Of a stretch of DNA of 64,000 nucleotides, positions 43,643-52,253 are shown one piece after another. The notes beneath the pieces are model-generated. The model was not told the DNA's origin. It saw only the letters and a program-made list of their open reading frames with translations, and made no database searches. Source of the DNA: Streptomyces sp. AC1-42W (GTDB lineage: Bacteria > Actinomycetota > Actinomycetes > Streptomycetales > Streptomycetaceae); the NCBI RefSeq assembly GCF_003248355.1, contig NZ_QKWY01000002.1:2046001-2110000 (forward strand). The letters run 5' to 3'. Position 1 is the stretch's first letter. Each line of letters opens with the position of its first letter. Made by a program: the position numbers and the translations under genes.

Positions 43643-45267
43643 TGGGGTTCGCGCGTGCCTGTGCGGTGGCCCTGGTGGGCGTCGAGGGCGTGGTGGTGGA
43701 GGTCCAGGCCGACCTGGAGGCCGGGGTGGCGGCGTTCACCCTGGTCGGGCTGCCGGACAAGAGCCTGGTGGAGAGCCGGGACCGGGTCAGGGCGGCCGTG
43801 GTGAACTCCGGGGCCCAGTGGCCGCAGAAGAAGCTCACCGTGGGGCTCTCCCCGGCGTCGGTGCCCAAGGCCGGCTCGGGTTTCGACCTCGCCGTCGCGT
43901 GCGCCGTGCTCGGTGCGGCGGAGCGGATCGACCCGGCGGCGATCGACGACGTGGTGATGATCGGCGAGCTGGGGCTGGACGGCCGGGTGCGGCCGGTACG
44001 GGGCGTGCTGCCCGCCGTCCTGGCGGCGGCCGACGCCGGCTACCGGCAGGTGGTCGTCCCGGAGCAGACGGCGGGCGAGGCGGCCCTGGTGCCCGGCGTC
44101 TCCGTGCTCGGGGTGCGCAGCCTGCGCCAGCTCATCGCCGTGCTCTGCGACGAACCGGCGCCCGACGAACAGCGGGCCGGTGCGGAGGGCCGCCCCGATC
44201 CCATGCTGGCCGGTCTCATGGCACCCGGCGCCGGACTGGGTACCGGGCTCGCCGGGGGAGCTGCGGGGGCCGAGGGCGCCCGGCCGGACCTGGCGGACGT
44301 GGCGGGCCAGGAGCGGGCCCGCAAGGCGCTGGAGATCGCCGCGGCCGGCGGCCACCATCTGCTGCTGACCGGTCCGCCGGGGGCGGGCAAGACCATGCTG
44401 GCCGAGCGCCTGCCCGCGATCCTGCCGCCGCTCACCCGGCAGGAGTCCCTCGAAGTGACCGCCGTCCACTCGGTGGCCGGCATCCTGCCGCCGGGCGAGC
44501 CGCTGGTCTCCCGCGCGCCGTACTGCGCCCCGCACCACTCGGCGACCATGCAGTCGCTGGTCGGCGGGGGCAACGGGCTGCCGAGGCCGGGCGCGGTCTC
44601 CCTGGCGCACCGCGGCATTCTCTTCCTGGACGAGGCGCCGGAGTTCTCCGTGAAGACGCTGGACGCGCTGCGCCAGCCGCTGGAGTCCGGGCACGTCGTG
44701 GTGGCGCGCAGCGCCGGGGTGGTGCGGCTGCCGGCCCGGTTCCTGATGGTGCTGGCCGCCAATCCGTGCCCGTGCGGGCGGCACAGCCTGAACGGGGGCG
44801 GCTGCGAGTGCCCGCCGTCCGCGGTGCGGCGATATCAGGCCAGGCTCTCCGGGCCGCTGCTCGACCGGGTGGACCTGCGGGTGGCCGTCGATCCGGTCAC
44901 GCGGGAGGACCTGATGGGCCGGGGCGGCCGCGGCGAGTCCACCGAGACCGTCGCCGCCCGCGTGCGGGAGGCCAGGGAGCGGGCGGCCGAGCGGCTGACG
45001 GGCACGCCGTGGACGACCAACAGCGAGGTGCCCGGCCACGAGCTGCGGACCCGGCTGGCGGCGGTCCCCGGCGCGCTGCACGCGGCCGAGCGCGACATGG
45101 AACGCGGGCTGCTCACCGCGCGCGGCCTGGACCGGGTGCTGCGGGTGGCCTGGACGGTGGCGGACCTGCGCGGCGCGGGCCGCCCGGACGCCTCGGACAT
45201 CGCGGCGGCCCTCGAACTGCGCAGCGGCATCCCCCGCGGGGTCCCGCTGGGAGCGGGGGCGCCGTGA
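43642..45267 (+). CDS. comM: ComM/YifB-type AAA+ ATPase (Mg-chelatase-like)
   Basis: 541 residues. An N-terminal Lon-like domain (FTLVGLPDKSLVESRDRVRA, GELGLDGRVRPV) precedes an AAA+ core: Walker A GPPGAGKTMLAERL (about 244), Walker B LFLDEAPEFS, and NPCPCGRHSL with paired cysteines. ComM is a hexameric helicase that promotes branch migration during natural transformation in other bacteria. The role in Streptomyces is unknown. It overlaps the next gene as GTGA. Confidence 0.94.
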   Translation: MGFARACAVALVGVEGVVVEVQADLEAGVAAFTLVGLPDKSLVESRDRVRAAVVNSGAQWPQKKLTVGLSPASVPKAGSGFDLAVACAVLGAAERIDPAAIDDVVMIGELGLDGRVRPVRGVLPAVLAAADAGYRQVVVPEQTAGEAALVPGVSVLGVRSLRQLIAVLCDEPAPDEQRAGAEGRPDPMLAGLMAPGAGLGTGLAGGAAGAEGARPDLADVAGQERARKALEIAAAGGHHLLLTGPPGAGKTMLAERLPAILPPLTRQESLEVTAVHSVAGILPPGEPLVSRAPYCAPHHSATMQSLVGGGNGLPRPGAVSLAHRGILFLDEAPEFSVKTLDALRQPLESGHVVVARSAGVVRLPARFLMVLAANPCPCGRHSLNGGGCECPPSAVRRYQARLSGPLLDRVDLRVAVDPVTREDLMGRGGRGESTETVAARVREARERAAERLTGTPWTTNSEVPGHELRTRLAAVPGALHAAERDMERGLLTARGLDRVLRVAWTVADLRGAGRPDASDIAAALELRSGIPRGVPLGAGAP

Positions 45268-46493
45268 GGGCCGAGGGGGCGCGGGCGCCGGACGGGGACG
45301 CGGGTGCGCGCGGTGCGCACGGTGGCGGGGCGGGTCTCGTGGGGGAGGAGGAGCGGCTCGCCCGGGCGGCGCTGAGCCGGGTGCTGGAGCCGGGGGACGA
45401 GCGGGGCGGCCGGTGGCTGCGGGAGTGCGGCGCGGTCGGACTGTGGCGGCGGATCAGGGACGCGGCCGGTGAGGCGGAGCGGCTGCGCGGGATGACGGTG
45501 CGGCGGCTGGCCGGCTACCGGCTGCGGGCCGCCGGGGCCGACCCGGAGCGGGACCTGGCGCGGGTCGCCGCGATGGGCGGGCGCTTCGTCTGCCCCGGAG
45601 ACCGGGAATGGCCGACCCAGCTCGACGACCTGGCGGACGCGCGGCCGACCGGGCTGTGGGTGCGCGGCCGTCCCGACCTGCGGCTCTGGGCGCTGCGCTC
45701 GGTCGCCGTGGTCGGCGCCCGCGCCTGCACCCCGTACGGGGCGCACATGGCGGCGACGCTGGGCGCGGGGCTCGCGGAGCGGGGCTGGGTGGTGGTGTCG
45801 GGCGCCGCGTTCGGGGTGGACGGGGCGGCGCACCGGGGCGCGCTGGCCGCGGGCGGCGCCACGATGGCGGTGCTGGCCTGCGGGGTGGACGTGCCCTATC
45901 CGCGCGGACATGCCGAGCTGATCGGGCGGGTGGCCGGGCAGGGGATCGTCCTCGGGGAACTGCCGCCCTCCGAGCACCCGACGCGGAGCAGGTTCGTCCT
46001 GCGGAACAGGGTGATCGCCGCGCTGACGCGGGGGACGGTCGTCGTGGAGGCCGAGTACCGCAGCGGCTCCCTGGTCACGGCGCGCGTCGCACAGCGGCTC
46101 GGGCGGTTCACCATGGGCGTGCCCGGCCCGGCGACCAGCGGACTGTCGGCGGGCGTGCACGAACTCCTGCGCGACCAGGCCGTCCTGGTCACGGACGCGG
46201 CCGAAGTGGCCGAACTGGTGGGGGACATCGGGGACCTCGCGCCCGCCAGGAGCGGCCCGGTGCTCGCGCGGGACCTGCTGGACACCGTCGCCGCGCGGGT
46301 GCTCGACGCACTGCCGGGCCGGGGCTCCGCCGATGCCAGGGAGGTGGCGCGCGCGGCAGGGACGAGCGCCGATGAAGCCCTCGCCAAGTTGTACGAACTC
46401 CACTCACTGGGGTTCGTAGAACGCCAGGGCGAAGGCTGGAGGTTGACGCGGCGGCGGACTTGCCGGGACGACGCGCGGCGAGGCGGTTCTTGA
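45264..46493 (+). CDS. dprA: DNA-processing protein DprA
   Basis: 409 residues. It binds incoming single-stranded DNA and loads RecA in transformable bacteria. The Rossmann-like core is VAVVGARACTPYGAHMAATL, VVSGAAFGVDGAAHRGAL, ACGVDVPYPRGHAEL, PTRSRFVLRNRVIAAL and VVVEAEYRSGSLVTAR. A C-terminal winged helix follows. The GTG overlaps the comM stop. It ends about 290 nt before whiG. Confidence 0.94.
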   Translation: MRAEGARAPDGDAGARGAHGGGAGLVGEEERLARAALSRVLEPGDERGGRWLRECGAVGLWRRIRDAAGEAERLRGMTVRRLAGYRLRAAGADPERDLARVAAMGGRFVCPGDREWPTQLDDLADARPTGLWVRGRPDLRLWALRSVAVVGARACTPYGAHMAATLGAGLAERGWVVVSGAAFGVDGAAHRGALAAGGATMAVLACGVDVPYPRGHAELIGRVAGQGIVLGELPPSEHPTRSRFVLRNRVIAALTRGTVVVEAEYRSGSLVTARVAQRLGRFTMGVPGPATSGLSAGVHELLRDQAVLVTDAAEVAELVGDIGDLAPARSGPVLARDLLDTVAARVLDALPGRGSADAREVARAAGTSADEALAKLYELHSLGFVERQGEGWRLTRRRTCRDDARRGGS

Positions 46494-46781
46494 CCTGGGG
46501 CATTCGGGTGAAAAGGTGATGCCGATGACCTCGGCGGACGCTTCCACGGTGGCTCCGGGGCCGGTGCCTGCGGCGACGGCCCCGTGCGCCCGGTGCGTCC
46601 GCACCCCCACAGGCTGTCATGTCCGCAGCCAGGTCGCGCGTCGTGTCCGCGCACCCGCGAGCGCACGGTCGCCATCCTCTATCCTGCGCGCACCGCGACA
46701 ACTCAGTCACGCTACGCTCACAAGGATTCCGCCCCAGAGACAAGTCCCAGCACTTCACGGCAGAACGGCTCAAGGCACCAC
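46494..46781. other. Leader/promoter region of whiG
   Basis: 288 nt without a supportable gene. An open frame starting near 46516 runs into whiG in another frame and has no family resemblance. AAGGATTCC and other less GC-rich sequence occur near 46715-46735, but I see no confident promoter. Confidence 0.4.
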
Positions 46782-47618
46782 ATGCCCCAGCACACCTCCG
46801 GGTCTGACCGCGCGGCAGTACCACCGGCTGCGCGTGGCACTGTGCGCCCTCCCGCCCCGTCCTCGCTCGACGAGTTGTGGCGTTCGTACAAGACGACGGG
46901 CGACGGACGGCTGCGGGAGCAGCTGATCCTGCACTACTCGCCCCTGGTGAAGTACGTCGCCGGACGGGTGAGCGTGGGCCTGCCGTCCAACGTCGAGCAG
47001 GCGGACTTCGTCTCGTCCGGGGTGTTCGGGCTGATCGACGCGATCGAGAAGTTCGACATCGAGCGGGCCATCAAGTTCGAGACGTACGCGATCACCCGCA
47101 TCCGCGGCGCGATGATCGACGAACTCCGGGCGCTCGACTGGATTCCGCGCTCCGTGCGGCAGAAGGCCCGCGCCGTCGAGCGCGCCTACGCCACGCTGGA
47201 GGCGCAGCTGCGCCGCACCCCGTCCGAGGCGGAGGTGGCCGCCGAGATGGACGTCACGCTCGACGAACTGCACGCGGTTTTCAGCCAGTTGTCGCTGGCC
47301 AACGTGGTGGCCCTGGAGGAGCTGCTCCATGTGGGCGGCGAGGGCGGCGACCGGCTGAGCCTGATGGACACGCTGGAGGACACCGCCGCCGACGACCCGG
47401 TGGAGGTGGCGGAGGACCGGGAGCTGAGACGGCTGCTCGCCAGGGCGATCAACACCCTCCCGGAGCGCGAGAAGACCGTCGTCACGCTGTACTACTACGA
47501 GGGCCTGACCCTCGCCGAGATCGGCAACGTCCTCGGGGTCACCGAGAGCCGGGTCAGCCAGATCCACACCAAGTCGGTGCTCCAGCTCCGCGCGAAGCTG
47601 GCGGACGCCGGCCGCTGA
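46782..47618 (+). CDS. whiG: RNA polymerase sigma factor WhiG
   Basis: 278 residues. It is a FliA-type sigma factor that commits aerial hyphae to sporulation and is held by the anti-sigma RsiG with c-di-GMP. Region 2 (LVKYVAGRVSVGLPSNVEQADFV, seen from KYVAGRVS), FDIERAIKFETYAITRIRGA and DWIPRSVRQKAR, then region 4 (LPEREKTVVTLYYYEGLT, ESRVSQIHTK) are present. ATG 46782 has a weak AAGG upstream. Length matches S. coelicolor WhiG (about 280). Confidence 0.97.
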   Translation: MPQHTSGSDRAAVPPAARGTVRPPAPSSLDELWRSYKTTGDGRLREQLILHYSPLVKYVAGRVSVGLPSNVEQADFVSSGVFGLIDAIEKFDIERAIKFETYAITRIRGAMIDELRALDWIPRSVRQKARAVERAYATLEAQLRRTPSEAEVAAEMDVTLDELHAVFSQLSLANVVALEELLHVGGEGGDRLSLMDTLEDTAADDPVEVAEDRELRRLLARAINTLPEREKTVVTLYYYEGLTLAEIGNVLGVTESRVSQIHTKSVLQLRAKLADAGR

Positions 47619-47673
47619 GCGCACCGGTTCGGCCGGCAGGGCGCTCGCGCGCCCGCGGCGGCCGCCGTCGCCG

Positions 47674-47679
47674 TAAAGT
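47674..47679 (+). promoter_or_regulatory. -10 box of the TetR gene, leaderless spacing
   Basis: TAAAGT ends 6 nt before GTG 47686. GGAGG is present but only 1-2 nt from the start codon, too close to act well as a Shine-Dalgarno sequence. Confidence 0.35.
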
Positions 47680-47685
47680 GGAGGC

Positions 47686-48285
47686 GTGCCCAGGATTCGA
47701 GCGGCCTCCGTGGCCGAGCACCGGACCATGCAGCGCGGCGCCCTCCTGGACGCAGCGCGCTCCCTGCTGTCCGAAGGGGGCACCGAAGCGCTGACCTTCC
47801 CCGCTCTCGCCGAACGCACGGGCCTCGCCAGATCCTCCGTCTACGAGTACTTCTGCTCCCGCGCCGCCGTCGTCGAGGAGCTGTGCGCCGTCGACTTCCC
47901 CGTCTGGGCGGCCGAGGTGGAGAGCGCGATGGAGCGCGCCGGGACGCCGGAGGAGAAGATCGAGGCGTACGTCCGGCGCCAGCTCGACCTCGTCGGCGAC
48001 CGGCGCCACCGCGCGGTGGTCGCGATCTCCGCCGGCGAGCTGGACGCGGGCGCCCGCGAGAAGATCCGCGCCGCGCACGGCGGGCTGATCGCCATGATCG
48101 TCGAGGCCCTCGGGGATCTGGGCCACCAGGAGCCCCGCCTCGCGGCCATGCTGCTCCAGGGCTCCGTGGACGCCGCCGTCCGGCGCATCGAGCTGAGCGT
48201 CGCCGAGGAGCCCGGGGTCATCGCCGACACCGTCGTCGCCATGATCCTCGACGGCGTCCGGGGCGCCCCCCGCACCGGGAGCTGA
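47686..48285 (+). CDS. TetR/AcrR family transcriptional regulator
   Basis: 199 residues. The N-terminal helix-turn-helix is RGALLDAARSLLSEGGTEAL, LAERTGLARSSVYEYFCSRA. The C-terminal domain binds an unknown ligand. It follows whiG directly in the same direction. The opposite strand carries the unusually extended frame of the M23 peptidase gene. Confidence 0.92.
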   Translation: MPRIRAASVAEHRTMQRGALLDAARSLLSEGGTEALTFPALAERTGLARSSVYEYFCSRAAVVEELCAVDFPVWAAEVESAMERAGTPEEKIEAYVRRQLDLVGDRRHRAVVAISAGELDAGAREKIRAAHGGLIAMIVEALGDLGHQEPRLAAMLLQGSVDAAVRRIELSVAEEPGVIADTVVAMILDGVRGAPRTGS

Positions 48286-49019
48286 CACCGGCGCCGCCGC
48301 CACCGCACGGCGAACCCCACCAGCACCGCGGGCACGGCACCCCCACGCCCACCGGAAACCGCACCCGGCACCGCCCTCGCACCCGGCACCGCTTCCGCGC
48401 CACCGGCGGTCCGCGCCGCGCTCACCGGCACCCCCGGACCCGCCCCCGGCACCGGTACGCCGAACACCGGCAGCAGGCGGGACGGGCCCCGGCGCAGCAG
48501 GCCCGGCGGCAGCAGCGACAGCGGGTCCAGGTACGCCTGCCCCCGGCGCAGTCCCCAGTGCAGGCAGCCCGACGCGCAGTGGAACGGCCCCGCCGCCAGC
48601 ACGGCCACCACCTGCCCCGCCGCGACCTCGTCACCCTCCGCGACCAGCGGCCGCACCGGCTCGTACGTGGTCCGCAGCGGCGGGTCGCCCGTACCGGCCA
48701 GCTCCACCGAGAGCACCCCGCGCCCGGCGACCGCGCCCGCGAACGAGACCCGGCCCGCGGCGGCGGCCCGCACCTCGGCGCCCGGCGCGGCGGCCAGGTC
48801 CACGCCCCGGTGCCCGGGCCCGTACGGACCGGCCGGCGGCTCCCAGCCCCGTACCACCGAGGGCCGCCCCGCCAGCGGCCAGCCGCGCTCCCCGCCGTCC
48901 GCGCGGGCGGTCCCGGCAGAGACGGCGCCCCACACCGCCGGCGTGGCGAGCACGACGACCAGGACCCGCCACCGGCGCGCCGGGCTCCGGGCAGCCGCCC
49001 GGTCCGTTGTGATTCCCAT
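47841..49019 (-). CDS. M23-family peptidase with C-terminal read-on antisense to the TetR gene
   Basis: 392 codons from ATG 49019, of which the first 245 look like protein. A signal sequence (VLVVVLATPAVWGAVSAGTARA), GPGHRGVDLAAAPGAEVRAA and SGCLHWGLRRGQAYLDPLS form an M23 endopeptidase domain. A hydrophobic C-terminal stretch (GAVPAVLVGFAVRWRRRR) looks like a natural end near 48290. The remaining 150 codons are just the complement of the TetR gene, so the original stop appears lost. The usual HxH zinc motif reads CxH. It is divergent from rpsB. Confidence 0.75.
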   Translation of the reverse strand: MGITTDRAAARSPARRWRVLVVVLATPAVWGAVSAGTARADGGERGWPLAGRPSVVRGWEPPAGPYGPGHRGVDLAAAPGAEVRAAAAGRVSFAGAVAGRGVLSVELAGTGDPPLRTTYEPVRPLVAEGDEVAAGQVVAVLAAGPFHCASGCLHWGLRRGQAYLDPLSLLPPGLLRRGPSRLLPVFGVPVPGAGPGVPVSAARTAGGAEAVPGARAVPGAVSGGRGGAVPAVLVGFAVRWRRRRCQLPVRGAPRTPSRIMATTVSAMTPGSSATLSSMRRTAASTEPWSSMAARRGSWWPRSPRASTIMAISPPCAARIFSRAPASSSPAEIATTARWRRSPTRSSWRRTYASIFSSGVPARSIALSTSAAQTGKSTAHSSSTTAAREQKYS

Positions 49020-49174
49020 GGCACCACCGTCCCCCGGCGCCCCCGATCGCGGGGACCGCGGCCCGGATCTGTGGACGACCAGGCGGTTGTGGACAGCGCC
49101 GTCACCCGGCACCCGGACGGTCCCGTACACTTCTTCTGGCGATCCGGGTCACCGGGTCGACTTCGCACGCCCCG

Positions 49175-49198
49175 CCACCACCCGCTCAGCGGTGGTGG
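49175..49198 (+). other. Hairpin in the rpsB leader
   Basis: CCACCACC (49175-49182) pairs with GGTGGTGG (49191-49198) across an 8-nt loop, about 100 nt before the rpsB start. It may be a protein-binding leader element for S2 autoregulation or a divergent-promoter feature; the sequence does not decide. Confidence 0.45.
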
Positions 49199-49295
49199 CC
49201 GCGCCCCTCGGTCCCTCGTGGCACGGCGCACCGGGGCGTCAGGCGCGACAGCAACCCCGCTGCCGCGACAACCGAGCACCTCAAGGAGTACGGCC

Positions 49296-50204
49296 ATGGC
49301 CGTCGTCACGATGCGGGAGCTGCTGGAAAGCGGCGTCCACTTCGGTCACCAGACCCGTCGCTGGAACCCGAAGATGAAGCGCTTCATCTTCACCGAGCGC
49401 AACGGCATCTACATCATCGACCTGCTCCAGTCGCTGTCGTACATCGACCGCGCCTACGAGTTCGTCAAGGAGACCGTCGCGCACGGCGGCTCCATCATGT
49501 TCGTGGGTACGAAGAAGCAGGCCCAGGAGGCCATCGCCGAGCAGGCGACGCGCGTCGGCATGCCGTACGTCAACCAGCGCTGGCTGGGTGGCATGCTCAC
49601 CAACTTCTCCACCGTCTACAAGCGCCTCCAGCGCCTGAAGGAGCTGGAGCTCATCGACTTCGAGGACGTGGCCGCCTCCGGCCTCACCAAGAAGGAGCTC
49701 CTGGTCCTCTCGCGCGAGAAGGCCAAGCTGGAGAAGACCCTCGGTGGTATCCGCGAGATGCAGAAGGTGCCGAGCGCCGTCTGGGTCGTCGATACCAAGA
49801 AGGAGCACATCGCCGTCGGTGAGGCGCGCAAGCTCCACATCCCGGTCGTCGCGATCCTCGACACCAACTGCGACCCCGACGAGGTCGACTACAAGATTCC
49901 GGGCAACGACGACGCGATCCGCTCCGTCACCCTGCTCACCCGCGTGATCGCCGACGCCGTCGCCGAGGGCCTCATCGCCCGCTCCGGCGCCGCGACCGGC
50001 GACTCGAAGCCGGGCGAGAAGGCCGCCGGCGAGCCGCTCGCCGAGTGGGAGCGTGACCTGCTCGAGGGCGACAAGAAGGCCGACGCCGAGGTGCAGTCCT
50101 CCGTCGAGACCGAGAAGGACGCCGCCGCCGACGCCAAGCCCGAGGCCGTCGCCGCCGAGCAGGCCGAGACCGAGGCCCCGGCCGCGGACGCCGAGCAGGG
50201 CTGA
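49296..50204 (+). CDS. rpsB: 30S ribosomal protein S2
   Basis: 302 residues. It opens MAVVTMRELLESGVHFGHQT, with WNPKMKRFIF, NQRWLGGMLTNF and VVAILDTNCDPDEVDYKIPGNDDAIRS (seen from DTNCDPD). The last 65 residues are an acidic Ala/Glu-rich tail found in actinobacterial S2. AAGGAG lies at 49283-49288. It heads the rpsB-tsf-pyrH-frr-cdsA series. Confidence 0.97.
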   Translation: MAVVTMRELLESGVHFGHQTRRWNPKMKRFIFTERNGIYIIDLLQSLSYIDRAYEFVKETVAHGGSIMFVGTKKQAQEAIAEQATRVGMPYVNQRWLGGMLTNFSTVYKRLQRLKELELIDFEDVAASGLTKKELLVLSREKAKLEKTLGGIREMQKVPSAVWVVDTKKEHIAVGEARKLHIPVVAILDTNCDPDEVDYKIPGNDDAIRSVTLLTRVIADAVAEGLIARSGAATGDSKPGEKAAGEPLAEWERDLLEGDKKADAEVQSSVETEKDAAADAKPEAVAAEQAETEAPAADAEQG

Positions 50205-50221
50205 CACCCGTCACGGCTGAA

Positions 50222-50284
50222 GACGGCGGGGGAAGGCGCCCCGTGACCTGTCCCCGGACAGGCCGCGGCGCCGCCCCCGCCGTC
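50222..50284 (+). terminator. Long composite hairpin between rpsB and tsf (attenuator candidate)
   Basis: GACGGCGGGGG (50222-50232) pairs with 50274-50284, GGCGCC (50235-50240) with 50267-50272, and CCTGTCC (50247-50253) with GGACAGG (50256-50262). Together they make a nested 24-bp stem with small bulges and no U-run. It lies 20 nt after rpsB and could partly terminate so that S2 exceeds EF-Ts mRNA. Confidence 0.7.
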
Positions 50285-50325
50285 CACCCGTAGATCTTTC
50301 AGACTTCGAGAAAGAACACAGACTC

Positions 50326-51162
50326 ATGGCGAACTACACCGCCGCTGACGTCAAGAAGCTCCGTGAGCTCACCGGCGCCGGCATGATGGACTGCAAGAAG
50401 GCGCTCGACGAGGCCGACGGCAACGTCGACGCCGCCGTCGAGGCGCTGCGCATCAAGGGCCAGAAGGGCGTCGCCAAGCGCGAGGGCCGTTCCGCCGAGA
50501 ACGGCGCGGTCGTCTCCCTCGTCTCCGACGACAAGACCTCCGGCGTTCTGGTCGAGCTCAAGTGCGAGACCGACTTCGTCGCCAAGGGCGACAAGTTCCA
50601 GGCCGTCGCCAACGCCCTGGCCGCGCACGTCGCCGCGTCCTCCCCGGCCGACCTGGAGGCGCTGCTCGCCTCCGAGATCGAGCCCGGCAAGACCGTCCAG
50701 GCGTACGTGGACGAGGCCAACGCCAACCTCGGCGAGAAGATCGTCCTGGACCGCTTCGCGCAGTTCCAGGGCACCTTCGTCTCCGTCTACATGCACCGCA
50801 CCATGCCCGACCTGCCGCCGCAGATCGGTGTCATGGTCGAGCTGGACAAGGCCGACGCCGACCTGGCCAAGGGCCTCGCCCAGCACATCGCCGCCTTCGC
50901 GCCGAAGTACCTCTCCCGCGAGGACGTCCCGGCCGAGGTCGTCGAGGCCGAGCGCCGCGTCGCCGAGGAGACCACCCGCGCCGAGGGCAAGCCCGAGGCC
51001 GCCCTCCCGAAGATCGTCGAGGGTCGGGTCAACGGCTTCTTCAAGGAGGCCACCCTCCTGGGCCAGCCGTACGCGCTGGACAACAAGAAGTCGGTCCAGA
51101 AGGTCCTGGACGAGGCCGGTGTCACCCTGAAGCGCTTCACGCGCATCAAGGTCGGCATCTGA
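50326..51162 (+). CDS. tsf: Elongation factor Ts
   Basis: 278 residues. It recycles EF-Tu by exchanging GDP for GTP. It begins MANYTAADVKKLRELTGAGM, with MDCKKALDEADG (EF-Tu contact region), VLVELKCETDFVAKGDKF and VVEAERRVAEE. Length is typical. It follows the composite hairpin after rpsB. Confidence 0.97.
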   Translation: MANYTAADVKKLRELTGAGMMDCKKALDEADGNVDAAVEALRIKGQKGVAKREGRSAENGAVVSLVSDDKTSGVLVELKCETDFVAKGDKFQAVANALAAHVAASSPADLEALLASEIEPGKTVQAYVDEANANLGEKIVLDRFAQFQGTFVSVYMHRTMPDLPPQIGVMVELDKADADLAKGLAQHIAAFAPKYLSREDVPAEVVEAERRVAEETTRAEGKPEAALPKIVEGRVNGFFKEATLLGQPYALDNKKSVQKVLDEAGVTLKRFTRIKVGI

Positions 51163-51247
51163 GTCCGTCCGCGAAAAACGGCGGACCCGGTAGGGTCTGG
51201 TGCAGTCGACGGCCGCACACCGCCGTACGACCGCAGATCTGACGAGG

Positions 51248-51300
51248 AGGCCATTGCCGCTGAGGGACACCAGACCCACCGGCAATGGCCTTCTTCGTAT
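51248..51300 (+). terminator. Hairpin between tsf and pyrH
   Basis: AGGCCATTGCCG (51248-51259) pairs perfectly with 51280-51291 around a 20-nt loop, followed by TCTTCGTAT. It may terminate tsf transcription or regulate pyrH, which starts 20 nt downstream. The spacing places the pyrH ribosome-binding site just outside the stem. Confidence 0.6.
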
Positions 51301-51319
51301 GTGCACGAGGAGAATCCCC

Positions 51320-52096
51320 ATGAACAAGGGCGCGGACGCCGCCAAAGACGACGACAAGCGCGAGGACGGCAAGGTGCCCGGACGCTTCATGCTGAAGCTG
51401 TCCGGCGAGGCGTTCGCCGGAGGCGGGGGACTCGGTGTCGACCCCGACGTCGTGCACGCCATCGCCCGGGAGATCGCGGCGGTCGTCCGGGACGGCGCGC
51501 AGATCGCGATCGTCATCGGCGGCGGCAACTTCTTCCGCGGCGCCGAGCTCCAGCAGCGGGGCATGGACCGGGCGCGCTCCGACTACATGGGCATGCTCGG
51601 CACCGTGATGAACTGCCTCGCCCTCCAGGACTTCCTGGAGAAGGAGGGCATCGACTCCCGCGTCCAGACCGCCATCACCATGGGCCAGGTCGCGGAGCCG
51701 TACATCCCGCTGCGCGCCGTACGGCACCTGGAGAAGGGCCGTGTCGTCATCTTCGGCGCGGGCATGGGCATGCCCTACTTCTCCACCGACACCACCGCCG
51801 CCCAGCGTGCCCTGGAGATCGACGCCGAGGCGCTGCTCATGGGCAAGAACGGCGTGGACGGGGTCTACGACTCCGACCCGAAGACCAACCCCGCCGCCGT
51901 GAAGTTCGACGCGCTGGAGTACAGCGAGGTGCTCGCCCGCGACCTCAAGGTCGCCGACGCCACCGCCATCACGCTCTGCCGTGACAACGAGCTGCCGATC
52001 CTCGTCTTCGAGCTCACCGCCACCGGCAATATCGCCCGCGCCGTCAAGGGTGAGAAGATCGGGACGCTCGTGAGCGACCAGGACACCCGCGCCTGA
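51320..52096 (+). CDS. pyrH: UMP kinase
   Basis: 258 residues. It phosphorylates UMP to UDP. FMLKLSGEAFAGGGGLGVDP, IAIVIGGGNFFRGAELQQ, DYMGMLGTVMNCLALQ, FFSTDTTA-like YFSTDTTAAQRALEI and DADATAI-like VADATAITLCRDN show the amino-acid-kinase fold. A hydrophilic extension of about 25 residues precedes the core. CGAGGAG lies at 51306. Confidence 0.96.
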   Translation: MNKGADAAKDDDKREDGKVPGRFMLKLSGEAFAGGGGLGVDPDVVHAIAREIAAVVRDGAQIAIVIGGGNFFRGAELQQRGMDRARSDYMGMLGTVMNCLALQDFLEKEGIDSRVQTAITMGQVAEPYIPLRAVRHLEKGRVVIFGAGMGMPYFSTDTTAAQRALEIDAEALLMGKNGVDGVYDSDPKTNPAAVKFDALEYSEVLARDLKVADATAITLCRDNELPILVFELTATGNIARAVKGEKIGTLVSDQDTRA

Positions 52097-52253
52097 CGAG
52101 GGGCGCTTCCACCGGTGAGGCCCGGTGGAGCCGGGGCACCGGACCGCCCCGGAAACTGGACAACGGCCTGCCGGTCGGACACCGTGCAGGTGAGGACGCG
52201 ACGCAGGACCCGCCGGGCCCGCCGGGCCCGTTCACAACACGCAGGAGCACGTG

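Noticed and set aside
46516..46926. 137-codon open frame upstream of whiG
   Set aside because: It runs into whiG out of frame, has no recognisable motif and no clear ribosome-binding site at its start.
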